A DNA stretch of 64,000 bases from Asanoa ishikariensis (GTDB taxonomy: Bacteria; Actinomycetota; Actinomycetes; Mycobacteriales; Micromonosporaceae), in contig NZ_FNQB01000002.1 in NCBI RefSeq assembly GCF_900107455.1, positions 1 to 64,000 on the forward strand. The letters run 5' to 3'. The translations under genes were made by a program, and so were the position numbers. The notes beneath the pieces were generated by a model, which was given only the letters and a program-made list of their open reading frames with translations, made no database searches and was not told the DNA's origin. Within the stretch, counting starts at the first letter, position 1. Every line of letters begins with the position of its first letter. Shown here piece by piece: positions 57,159-64,000 of the stretch.

Positions 57159-58735
57159 CCCGCACCCGTAAGCCCGCAGGCCACATCTCGTTCGTCGGGG
57201 CGGGACCTGGCGATCCGGGCCTGTTGACCCGCCGGGCGCACGACGCGCTGGTCGAGGCAGACCAGGTGGTCTACGACCGCGGCGTGCCGGAGTCGCTGCT
57301 CGCGGCGATCCGCGCCGAGGCCAAGGACGACGCCCAGTTCACCCCCGCCGAGGGCACCACCGGCGACGTGGCCAAGGTGCTGATCTCGGCCGCGCGCTCC
57401 GGGCTCTCCGCCGTGCACCTCGTGGCCGGCGACCCGTTCGGACACGAGTCGGTGGTCAAGGAGGTGCAGGCCGTCGCCCGCACCGCCGTCCACTTCGAGG
57501 TCGTGCCGGGAGTCGGCCAGGCCGAGGGCGTGGCGACCTACGCGGGCGTTCCGCTCCCCGGGCTGCGCACCGCCGCCGACGTCGACGACGTCTCGTCGCT
57601 GGACTTCGAGGCACTGGCCGTCGCGGTGGCCCGTGACTCGCTGGCCCTCGCGGTCGACGCCGGTGACCTGGCCGCGCTCCGTGATGGCCTGCTCTCCGCC
57701 GGCCTCGACGGCACCACCCCGGTCGGGGTGACCGGCGACGGCACCGGCGAGACCCAGTTCACCACGACGTCGACCGTCGACAGCTTCGTCGCTGCCGCCC
57801 TCGGCTTCACCGGACGGGTGGTGCTCACCCTCGGCGCCGGCGTCGCGCACCGCGACAAGCTGAGCTGGTGGGAGAACCGGCCGCTGTACGGCTGGAAGGT
57901 GCTGGTACCCCGCACCAAGGAGCAGGCCGGCGCGATGAGTGCCCGACTGCGTGCCTACGGCGCGATCCCGTGCGAGGTGCCGACCATCGCGGTCGAGCCG
58001 CCCCGCACGCCGGCGCAGATGGAGCGCGCGGTCAAGGGCCTGGTCGACGGCCGCTACGCCTGGGTGCTGTTCACCTCGGTCAACGCGGTCCGCGCGGTCT
58101 GGGAGAAGTTCGGCGAGCACGGCCTCGACGCCCGCCACTTCGGCGGCGTGAAGATCGCTTGCATAGGAGAGGCGACGGCCGACGCGGTCCGCGCCTTCGG
58201 CATCCAGCCCGAGCTGGTGCCGGCCGGCGAGCAGTCCTCGGAGGGCCTCCTGGCCGAGTTCTCGCCGCACGACGAGGTGCTCGACCCGGTGGGTCGGGTG
58301 CTGCTGCCGCGCGCCGACATCGCCACCGAGACCCTCGCCGCCGGACTCACCGAGCTTGGCTGGGAGGTCGACGACGTGACGGCGTACCGCACGGTCCGCG
58401 CGGCGCCGCCGCCGGCCGAGATCCGCGACGCCATCAAGTCGGGCGGCTTCGACGCGGTGCTCTTCACGAGCTCGTCCACGGTCCGCAACCTGGTCGGCAT
58501 CGCCGGCAAGCCGCACACCCGCACGGTGGTCGCGGTCATCGGCCCGAAGACGGCCGAGACGGCAACGGAGTTCGGCCTGCGCGTCGACGTCCAGCCGGCC
58601 CACGCCTCGGTCCCGGACCTGGTCGAAGCCCTGGCCTCGTACGCGGTGGAACTGCGCGAAAAGCTGGCAGCGATGCCGGCGAAGCAACGCCGCGGCTCGA
58701 AGGTGCAAGGCCCAACAGCGCTGCGGTTCCGCTGA
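57155..58735 (+). CDS. hemD: fused SUMT-like / uroporphyrinogen-III synthase HemD
   Basis: A 526-residue two-domain protein. Residues about 8-245 resemble uroporphyrinogen-III C-methyltransferase: [20 protein letters not shown] and [12 protein letters not shown] are kept, but the usual KGGDPF-GRGGEE block reads [11 protein letters not shown], so methylation may be lost. Residues about 250-515 are HemD ([60 protein letters not shown]), which cyclises hydroxymethylbilane to uroporphyrinogen III. Such a fusion is usual in Actinobacteria (Rv0511). The last 25 codons begin to show A-ending codons, continuing into hemB. Confidence 0.92.
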   Translation: MTRTRKPAGHISFVGAGPGDPGLLTRRAHDALVEADQVVYDRGVPESLLAAIRAEAKDDAQFTPAEGTTGDVAKVLISAARSGLSAVHLVAGDPFGHESVVKEVQAVARTAVHFEVVPGVGQAEGVATYAGVPLPGLRTAADVDDVSSLDFEALAVAVARDSLALAVDAGDLAALRDGLLSAGLDGTTPVGVTGDGTGETQFTTTSTVDSFVAAALGFTGRVVLTLGAGVAHRDKLSWWENRPLYGWKVLVPRTKEQAGAMSARLRAYGAIPCEVPTIAVEPPRTPAQMERAVKGLVDGRYAWVLFTSVNAVRAVWEKFGEHGLDARHFGGVKIACIGEATADAVRAFGIQPELVPAGEQSSEGLLAEFSPHDEVLDPVGRVLLPRADIATETLAAGLTELGWEVDDVTAYRTVRAAPPPAEIRDAIKSGGFDAVLFTSSSTVRNLVGIAGKPHTRTVVAVIGPKTAETATEFGLRVDVQPAHASVPDLVEALASYAVELREKLAAMPAKQRRGSKVQGPTALRFR

Positions 58736-59718
58736 TGGCTTTCCCCACGGACCGCCCACGCCGCCTGCGAGTCAACTCCGCGGTACGCCGCCTGGTCGAG
58801 GAGACCAAGCTGGCGCCGTCGGAGCTCGTACTGCCGATGTTCGTCAAAGAGGGCCTGACAGAGCCCCGCCCACTGTCCGCGATGCCCGGCGTTGTGCAGC
58901 ACTCCCGCGAGTCGCTGCGCAAAGCCGCGGCCGAAGCGGTCAGAGCAGGCGTAGGCGGCATCATGCTCTTCGGCGTCCCGACCTCAAAGGACCCAGAGGG
59001 CTCAGGCGGCCTGGACCCGAACGGCATCCTCAACGTAGCGATCCGAGACGTGATCTCAGAGGTAGGCGACGCCACAGTAGTAATGGGCGACCTCTGCCTG
59101 GACGAGTTCACCTCACACGGCCACTGCGGCGTCCTGGACGAAGCAGGCCAAGTAGACAACGACGCGACCCTGGAGTCCTACGCCAAGATGGCGGTAGCCC
59201 AGGCCGAAGCGGGCGCACACATGGTGGGCCCGTCCGGAATGATGGACGGCCAGGTAGGCGTAGTCCGCCAGTCCCTGGACGCAGAGGGCTACCAGGACGT
59301 AGGAGTCCTGGCCTACGCGGTGAAGTACGCGTCAGCCTTCTACGGCCCGTTCCGAGAAGCAGTCGAGTCATCCCTAGAGGGCGACCGCCGCACATACCAA
59401 CAGGACCCAGCCAACTTCCGCGAGGCCCTACGCGAGGTAGCGCTAGACGTAGAAGAAGGCGCGGACATAGTGATGGTCAAACCGGCCCTCACAAACCTGG
59501 ACGTAATCGCCGCGGTCCGAGCAGCAGTAACCATCCCGGTAGCCGCGTACCAAATCTCCGGCGAGTACGCGATGGTCGAAGCCGCAGCAGCCAACGGCTG
59601 GGTAGACCGCGAACGCGCCCTGATGGAAACCCTGACCTCAATCCGCCGAGCCGGAGCCCAAATAATCCTGACCTACTGGGCCACAGAAGCAGCCGCCCTC
59701 CTCCGCTCGCGCTACTAA
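58735..59718 (+). CDS. hemB: delta-aminolevulinic acid dehydratase HemB
   Basis: A 327-residue enzyme condensing two 5-aminolevulinate molecules to porphobilinogen. The metal region reads [19 protein letters not shown], with two of the zinc-type cysteines kept; active-site lysines lie in [15 protein letters not shown] and [12 protein letters not shown]. It overlaps hemD by one base. Codon use is odd: in 59041-59160, 11 of 40 codons end in A (GTA, TCA, ACA, CAA), whereas hemA and hemC almost avoid this. The protein is fully conserved, so the change is synonymous. The codon shift stops at the end of the gene, just before the palindromic repeat. Confidence 0.95.
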   Translation: MAFPTDRPRRLRVNSAVRRLVEETKLAPSELVLPMFVKEGLTEPRPLSAMPGVVQHSRESLRKAAAEAVRAGVGGIMLFGVPTSKDPEGSGGLDPNGILNVAIRDVISEVGDATVVMGDLCLDEFTSHGHCGVLDEAGQVDNDATLESYAKMAVAQAEAGAHMVGPSGMMDGQVGVVRQSLDAEGYQDVGVLAYAVKYASAFYGPFREAVESSLEGDRRTYQQDPANFREALREVALDVEEGADIVMVKPALTNLDVIAAVRAAVTIPVAAYQISGEYAMVEAAAANGWVDRERALMETLTSIRRAGAQIILTYWATEAAALLRSRY

Positions 59719-59760
59719 AGATCACCACCACCCCACCAACCCACCCCCTGTCTCACCGCA

Positions 59761-59826
59761 TTTGCTCTGCACCCATATACGCACCACCCCTGCGTCGGGC
59801 CGGTGCGTATATGGGTGCAGAGCAAA
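59761..59826. repeat. palindromic repeat, copy 2
   Basis: Perfect 25-nt arms (59761-59785, 59802-59826) around a 16-nt loop. The arms are identical to the inner 25 nt of copy 1 at 5259-5327; the loops are unrelated. It lies 42 nt after the hemB stop and 70 nt before the next gene, at the point where codon and strand composition switch. Confidence 0.85.
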
Positions 59827-59896
59827 GCTGCTGAAGTTATCCACAGGTTCTGGGGTCGGGGTGTTGGGCCGGGGTTCCGGGCGGCATGCTTTGGCG

Positions 59897-60370
59897 ATGG
59901 GTGGGCTGGCGCTTCCGGTTTCGGGTCTTTTGCGGGCTGCTCGGCGGCAGGCTGATCTCAGTCAGCGGCAACTTGCGGCTAGGAGTGGGGCTAGTCACGG
60001 CACCATCAGTCGGATCGAGGCTGGTGGGTTGGTTCCTAGTCTTTCCATGATGGAGAAGTTGCTGGCTGCGTGCGGGTATCGGCTGTTGGTGGTCGATGAT
60101 GGGCGGCGGACGCTGCGGCCCATGGCTGACAGTGACAACACCTTGGACGGGGCTCGTCGGCGGTTTCCGGCTCATCTCGACGTGATTCTTGATCCGTTGC
60201 CGGGGGAGTGGTGGGCCGACATCTACGGGCTCGCGCGGCCGCCTGAGACGTTTTATCGCGATCGGGGTAAGCGGGATCGGCAGCGGCGGCGGAGTCAGTG
60301 GGAGGTTCGGGTCAAGCAGCAGCGTTGGCTGCCGCCGCCTCCGACGCTTTTGGAGTATTACGGCGGCTGA
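59897..60370 (+). CDS. XRE-family helix-turn-helix protein
   Basis: A 157-residue DNA-binding protein. Residues about 8-65 form a Cro/CI helix-turn-helix: SGLLRAARRQADLSQRQLAARSGASHGTISRIEAGGLVPSLSMMEKLL. The rest is acidic then basic (YRDRGKRDRQRRRSQWEVRVKQQRWLPPPPTLLEYYGG), a tail I do not recognise. CATGCT lies 6 nt before the ATG, a weaker version of the leaderless box. Codon use is unlike its neighbours: 16 of the first 40 codons end in T. It could be horizontally acquired or shaped by the local strand bias. Targets unknown. Confidence 0.8.
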   Translation: MGGLALPVSGLLRAARRQADLSQRQLAARSGASHGTISRIEAGGLVPSLSMMEKLLAACGYRLLVVDDGRRTLRPMADSDNTLDGARRRFPAHLDVILDPLPGEWWADIYGLARPPETFYRDRGKRDRQRRRSQWEVRVKQQRWLPPPPTLLEYYGG

Positions 60371-60375
60371 GACGC

Positions 60376-60407
60376 GAAACGGCCCGGCTGTGGGGCCGGG
60401 CCGTTTC
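60376..60407. terminator. bidirectional terminator
   Basis: Perfect 13-bp stem (60376-60388 with 60395-60407), 6-nt loop, flanked by AAA/TTT within the arms, between the convergent XRE and nuclease genes. Confidence 0.85.
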
Positions 60408-60422
60408 TGGGTGCGTGGTGCG

Positions 60423-63400
60423 TTAGTCGTCGTTGCGGATCGTGCCTACGCCGATCGGGTCCGTCAGGACCAGGCCGGGGATGCCCGCCACGATCAGCGT
60501 CAGGGTTTCGTTCGGTTCGCGCTGGCGGTCGCCCTTGACCGTTACGTCCACCGTTGTGGACGTGGCTCCGGCGGCCAGGGTGCGGCAGCCGATCACCGGG
60601 TCGTAGTCGCTGCCTGCTCTCGCGGTCAGGCCTAACGTCGTGCCGCACAGCAGGACCGGCTGGCTCAGCGGGCGGGAGACCGACACGGTGAAGGTGAGCT
60701 TGGTCGTGCCTGTGTTTCCTTCGGTCACCGTGGCGTCCGAGACTCGCAGTTCCGCCCTCGAGTTGAAGCGGGCTACCTGCGGGTCGTGGTCGCTGGAACC
60801 CCGCGAGCCGTCGCCCGCGTAGTTGGCCGCCCAGTCCGCGTTGATGTGGGCCGCGCGCATTTGCACCAGGTCCGAGTAGAGCGGGTTGTTGACGAACAGG
60901 TGGTCCAGCGTCTGGGCCTGTCCTTCGTAGCTGTACGAGTACGCGCTGGCCGGAACGTCCCGGGCAAGGTCCTCCCACAGATTGTGCAGGCCGGCGTCGT
61001 ACAGCGGCGCCAGTTGGTCGCCCGGGTTGTTCTGTACCGGGTCGTCTGGCCGCGGGAAGACGTTGAGGTCGCCGCCGTAGACGACCCTGGCGTTCGGGTC
61101 GGACTGTTCGATCGCTGTGACGATGGCGGCGCCGTAGCGGGCCTGTTCGCGGCGTTGGCCTACTCGGCCGTCCGGAGTCGACGAGTAGTGGTTGCTCACC
61201 GCCCACAGGACCGACTTCTCGTTGCCGCCCGGGGTTGCCGCTACCAGGAACTTCGCTACCTGGGGGGCGCGGGTGAAGACGTCCGAGCCGTCTACGCCCG
61301 TTGACGTGTCGACGTCACCTGGGAGGTCGGCGTTCAGGGACTTCGGGTTCTGCACATCCGTGTTGTACGGCAGGCCCGGTGCCCGGTACGAGACCGTGGG
61401 AGTCGCGCCCAGCACCGTGTCCGTCGCGGCGGCGGGGGCCAGGGCGACTCGGTCTGTGCGGTAGAGGAACGCCGCGGTGATGCCTCGGTCGTCGGCGCCG
61501 TCACGGTCATAGGCTGCCGCGTACGCCGGACCGCCCTTGGCCTTGATGGTCAGCGCCAGTTCCTGGATGGTGTCGGGCGCGCCGTCGGCGTTGTCGGTGG
61601 TGCCGCAGGACAGGGCGTTGCCCGCGACCGTGCAGATGTCCTGGTCTTCGGCTTCCTGCACGAGGATCACGTCGGGGCTGTGCAGGTCGTTGGTGACCTG
61701 GTCGGCGAGCGCGGCCAGTTGGTTGTCGTAGTCGGCCTGGTCGACCGGGACGTAGTCGAACGGCGGGCTCACGCCCGGGCAACCCGTGTTGCCGAGGAAG
61801 TCGCAGCCGTCGAACGGGTCGTCGCGGAAGTCATAGAGATTTTCGACGTTGTACGTGGCGACCGCGTACTCCGTGTTGCGGTTGGCGGCCTTCGGTGGGT
61901 TGTTCTTCGAGGGGTCCGTGCCGCCCGCGAAGGTGACCTGGCCGGGCTGGATGCCGTACTTGTCGAACGAGAAGTACAGGCCACCGACCGCGTCGCTCGT
62001 CAGCTTGTCGAAGGTGTGCGCCGGCGGGAGCAGCGTGAAGCTGTCGCCTGCGCGGTCCTTGACGCCCATCGAGCCGAACATGATCCGGTTGCCGTTCTCG
62101 TCATCGAAACGGGCCGGGTTGTTGTCCAGCGGGTGCGAGTCACGGAAGACGCGCTGGGCGTACGGGTCGGCCCGGTCGAGCAGCGGGTCGTCCTTGTCGA
62201 CCACCCACACCTCGGAGTCGGCGGTGCCGGCGAACACGTCGCGGCCGCTGACGGCCTGTGCGCCCGCCCGTACGCGCATCTGCATGCCCTCGTGCCGCTC
62301 CCAGAACCGGTCGGCGCTGGCCAGGTCGACCGGCGGCACCGCGTCGGTGGCGGGGACCTCGACTCCGCTGGCCAGCTTGGACACCAGCGAGGCGCTGGCG
62401 AGCTGGCTCAGGTTGAAGAACTCGGTGACCCGGGCGCGGACCACGATCTCGTCGCCGACGACGGGCTGGTAGCCGCCGATCAGCGTGGTGAACGTGCTGG
62501 TGTAGACGAAGATGCCGTCGGAGGTCAGCGGGTCGCCGTCTTCGGTGCCGGGGCGGCTCTGCAGGAAGAACCCGTACTGCAGGGCGCCGGCCGAGGTGCG
62601 GGACAGGGTCCGCTGGGTGACCACGCCGCGCACGTCGTAGAGCTGCTGGCTGTTGCCGCTGGCCGGGGCGAGGGGCGAGCGGTCGAGCTTGCCCTCCTCG
62701 GCATCAGTGGTCTGGCCCTGCACCGCACCGACCGACAGCACGCCGTTGACCTGGACGGCCAGCGTGCACGTCGCGGTGGTGCCCGCGTCGTCGGTCGACG
62801 TCAACTGGACCGCGTAGCTGCCGGCCGGCACCTCGGCGCTGACGGTGACCGTCGCCGTGGCGGTCGTACCCGGGCCGGTGGCCGCGGTGAACGCCGTGCG
62901 GCTGATGGTGCCCGAGGCCGGTGCCGGTGTGACGTTGGTGACCGCGAGGTCGGTGATCGTGTCGTCCGCGTCAACCGCCGTGACGTCACGGGTCGCCGCC
63001 GCACCCTCGGAGGTGGTCAGCGCGCTGCCGCAGGTGAGCACGGCGGGCGCGTCGACGGGGCCGCCGCCGGTGGAGTGGCTGCCGAGACCGTCGAAGGTGT
63101 CGGTGGCGAAGCCGTCCCACTGCACCGCCGGGTCGAAGGCGTCGCTCGGGTCGGTGTCGCCCGCCTCGACCGTCGACTTGCGGCGCAACGTGTTGTCGGC
63201 CGTGCTCTCCAGCCCCGTGCCCCACTCGGTGCCCGGGTCGACTCCCACCTGGCCGAGCGAGTCGACGACCGCGGTGCCTTTGCGGAGCACGATCGCGTCG
63301 TCGCCGTTCCAGAGCCCGGAGCCGCTGGTGAGGTCCGCCTGGGCCAGGATCGCGGGGACCGAGGCCGAGTGGGCGAACACGAAGACGTCGCCGGCGGCGA

Positions 63401-63659
63401 CTGTGCCCGTCAGCGCGGCGTTGAAGGTGGCCGTGGTGGAGCCGTTGAAGTAGACCGACAGTTGGTAACCGGTCAGGTCGACCGGGGCGCCGGTGCCGTT
63501 GTAGAGCTCGACCGCCTTGTTGTTGGACGAGCCTTCGACGTACTCGGAAATGATCAGGTCGGTCGGTGCCGCGTAGGCCCCAGTGGACACGCCGAACAAC
63601 GTGGCGGTCGTGGTAAGGGTCGCGGCCGCCAGCAATGCGGGCGCGCGCAACGAGCGCAA
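60423..63659 (-). CDS. secreted ExeM/NucH-family endonuclease with lamin-tail and Calx-beta-like domains
   Basis: A 1078-residue extracellular nuclease. A signal peptide (RSLRAPALLAAATLTTTATL, cleavage near AYA) is followed by a lamin-tail domain (about 18-140, LIISEYVEGSSNNKAVELYNGTG), an Ig-like domain, an OB-like region (about 320-450) and an endonuclease/exonuclease/phosphatase domain (about 596-960) with ATYNVENLYD, ILVQEAED, VSNHYSST, VYGGDLNVFP, LDHLFV and SSDHDPQ. The end is Calx-beta-like (VTEGNTGTTKLTFTVSVSRP). It would degrade DNA outside the cell, for phosphate or biofilm turnover. The TTG start has GGAGG 5 nt upstream. No sorting motif is seen. Confidence 0.93.
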   Translation of the reverse strand: MRSLRAPALLAAATLTTTATLFGVSTGAYAAPTDLIISEYVEGSSNNKAVELYNGTGAPVDLTGYQLSVYFNGSTTATFNAALTGTVAAGDVFVFAHSASVPAILAQADLTSGSGLWNGDDAIVLRKGTAVVDSLGQVGVDPGTEWGTGLESTADNTLRRKSTVEAGDTDPSDAFDPAVQWDGFATDTFDGLGSHSTGGGPVDAPAVLTCGSALTTSEGAAATRDVTAVDADDTITDLAVTNVTPAPASGTISRTAFTAATGPGTTATATVTVSAEVPAGSYAVQLTSTDDAGTTATCTLAVQVNGVLSVGAVQGQTTDAEEGKLDRSPLAPASGNSQQLYDVRGVVTQRTLSRTSAGALQYGFFLQSRPGTEDGDPLTSDGIFVYTSTFTTLIGGYQPVVGDEIVVRARVTEFFNLSQLASASLVSKLASGVEVPATDAVPPVDLASADRFWERHEGMQMRVRAGAQAVSGRDVFAGTADSEVWVVDKDDPLLDRADPYAQRVFRDSHPLDNNPARFDDENGNRIMFGSMGVKDRAGDSFTLLPPAHTFDKLTSDAVGGLYFSFDKYGIQPGQVTFAGGTDPSKNNPPKAANRNTEYAVATYNVENLYDFRDDPFDGCDFLGNTGCPGVSPPFDYVPVDQADYDNQLAALADQVTNDLHSPDVILVQEAEDQDICTVAGNALSCGTTDNADGAPDTIQELALTIKAKGGPAYAAAYDRDGADDRGITAAFLYRTDRVALAPAAATDTVLGATPTVSYRAPGLPYNTDVQNPKSLNADLPGDVDTSTGVDGSDVFTRAPQVAKFLVAATPGGNEKSVLWAVSNHYSSTPDGRVGQRREQARYGAAIVTAIEQSDPNARVVYGGDLNVFPRPDDPVQNNPGDQLAPLYDAGLHNLWEDLARDVPASAYSYSYEGQAQTLDHLFVNNPLYSDLVQMRAAHINADWAANYAGDGSRGSSDHDPQVARFNSRAELRVSDATVTEGNTGTTKLTFTVSVSRPLSQPVLLCGTTLGLTARAGSDYDPVIGCRTLAAGATSTTVDVTVKGDRQREPNETLTLIVAGIPGLVLTDPIGVGTIRNDD

Positions 63660-63749
63660 GGAAGCCTCCAGGGGTGGTGGGGGCGTAACGAGGGGTTGGG
63701 CAATCAAGGGCTGTGTAACAGCCCCGTATGGCGATCCAGTGTCGGCTAG

Positions 63750-64000
63750 CTAAACGCCGTGCTCAAGGTGTCGGAGGACGTCGGCGACATCGGCGCCGTA
63801 TTCGTACCATTCACGGTCAGGCTGGAAGCCGAGCTCCGCGTTGACCTTGAGCATCGACTCGTTGGCCTGTGCGTTCCAGGTCTGCACTTCGGCCAGTTTG
63901 GGCTCGGCCGAGCGCAACTCGAAGAGCATCCGGGCTTTGATGGCGCGGTCGATGCCATAGCCACGGTGGTCCTGGGCGACGATCGTGTCGTACTGGTCGG
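63750..64000 (-). CDS. GNAT-family N-acetyltransferase (C-terminal part)
   Basis: The last 82 codons of a gene that enters from beyond the right edge. The fragment reads YDTIVAQDHRGYGIDRAIKA, then MLFELRSAEPKLAEVQTWNA and ANESMLKVNAELGFQPDREW, ending with ADVADVLRHLEHGV. The HRGYGI loop is the acetyl-CoA-binding motif A and the NxSMLKVNxELGF segment is motif B of GNAT enzymes. The substrate and N-terminal domain cannot be seen. It is upstream of the nuclease gene on the same strand with a 90-nt gap. Confidence 0.8.
   Translation of the reverse strand, partial: DQYDTIVAQDHRGYGIDRAIKARMLFELRSAEPKLAEVQTWNAQANESMLKVNAELGFQPDREWYEYGADVADVLRHLEHGV

Noticed and set aside
63746-63964. 72-codon minus-strand frame at the right edge
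   Set aside because: It is a shadow of the GNAT fragment, which reads in another frame with clear acetyltransferase motifs and runs off the edge.

Overview
The window is chromosomal DNA of a very high-GC actinomycete, most likely a member of the Micromonosporaceae. The evidence is near-exclusive G/C at third codon positions, frequent GTG/TTG starts, mycothiol genes (mshA and a mycothiol-type DinB-fold isomerase), the developmental regulators BldC and BldN (with an RsbN-like partner), the 33-codon ribosomal protein bS22, and the rex-hemA-hemC-hemD-hemB operon. No plasmid, phage, insertion sequence, CRISPR array, rRNA or tRNA gene was seen.

Much of the backbone follows the order of the Mycobacterium tuberculosis Rv0474-Rv0512 segment as I remember it: XRE regulator and HbhA-like adhesin, then (permuted) mshA, YbjN protein, SDR and murB, then gpmA, senX3-regX3, ppx, sugar isomerase, bldC, bS22, epimerase, acyltransferase, SerB-like phosphatase, glutaredoxin and hem genes. 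Lineage-specific modules are inserted between these blocks.

Layout. 1-5.3 kb: end of pstB, a duplicated histidine kinase converging on its response regulator, a DHFR-fold reductase, a nitrobindin behind a 34-residue membrane peptide, a DsrE protein and a methyltransferase. 5.3-11 kb: an MFS exporter with divergent TetR repressor and three operator-like sites, Fur-family regulator plus YgfZ, a BKACE enzyme and an asparaginase. 11-15.5 kb: XRE/HbhA pair, AlaX-type editing protein, hydrolase, DUF2516 and small enzymes. 15.5-20 kb: a cluster of paralogous secreted Cys-pair proteins with two Pro-rich surface proteins, the least explained part of the window. 20-27.3 kb: DMT transporter, peptidase E, YbjN, mshA, SDR, methyltransferase, LPXTG protein, murB. 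27.3-33.3 kb: mycothiol-dependent isomerase, LacI regulator, SigE-type sigma factor with a membrane beta-propeller, tandem MFS transporters. 33.4-37.1 kb: gpmA, phoU, senX3-regX3 (phosphate control). 37-46.7 kb: Cys-cluster protein, ppx, isomerase, CGNR regulator, proline dehydrogenase, metalloprotease, bldC, bS22, epimerase, acyltransferase, HAD phosphatase. 46.8-54 kb: RsbN-like and BldN-like pair, acyl-CoA synthetase, glutaredoxin, HAD, second two-component pair. 54-59.7 kb: rex-hemACDB. 59.7-64 kb: palindromic repeat, XRE protein, large secreted nuclease, and a GNAT fragment.

A recurring signal is leaderless transcription: at more than 20 genes a TANNNT box lies 6-8 nt before the start codon with no Shine-Dalgarno sequence. 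This was used to choose several starts. Strong hairpin terminators separate convergent units. All family assignments are by reading motifs; no database search was run.
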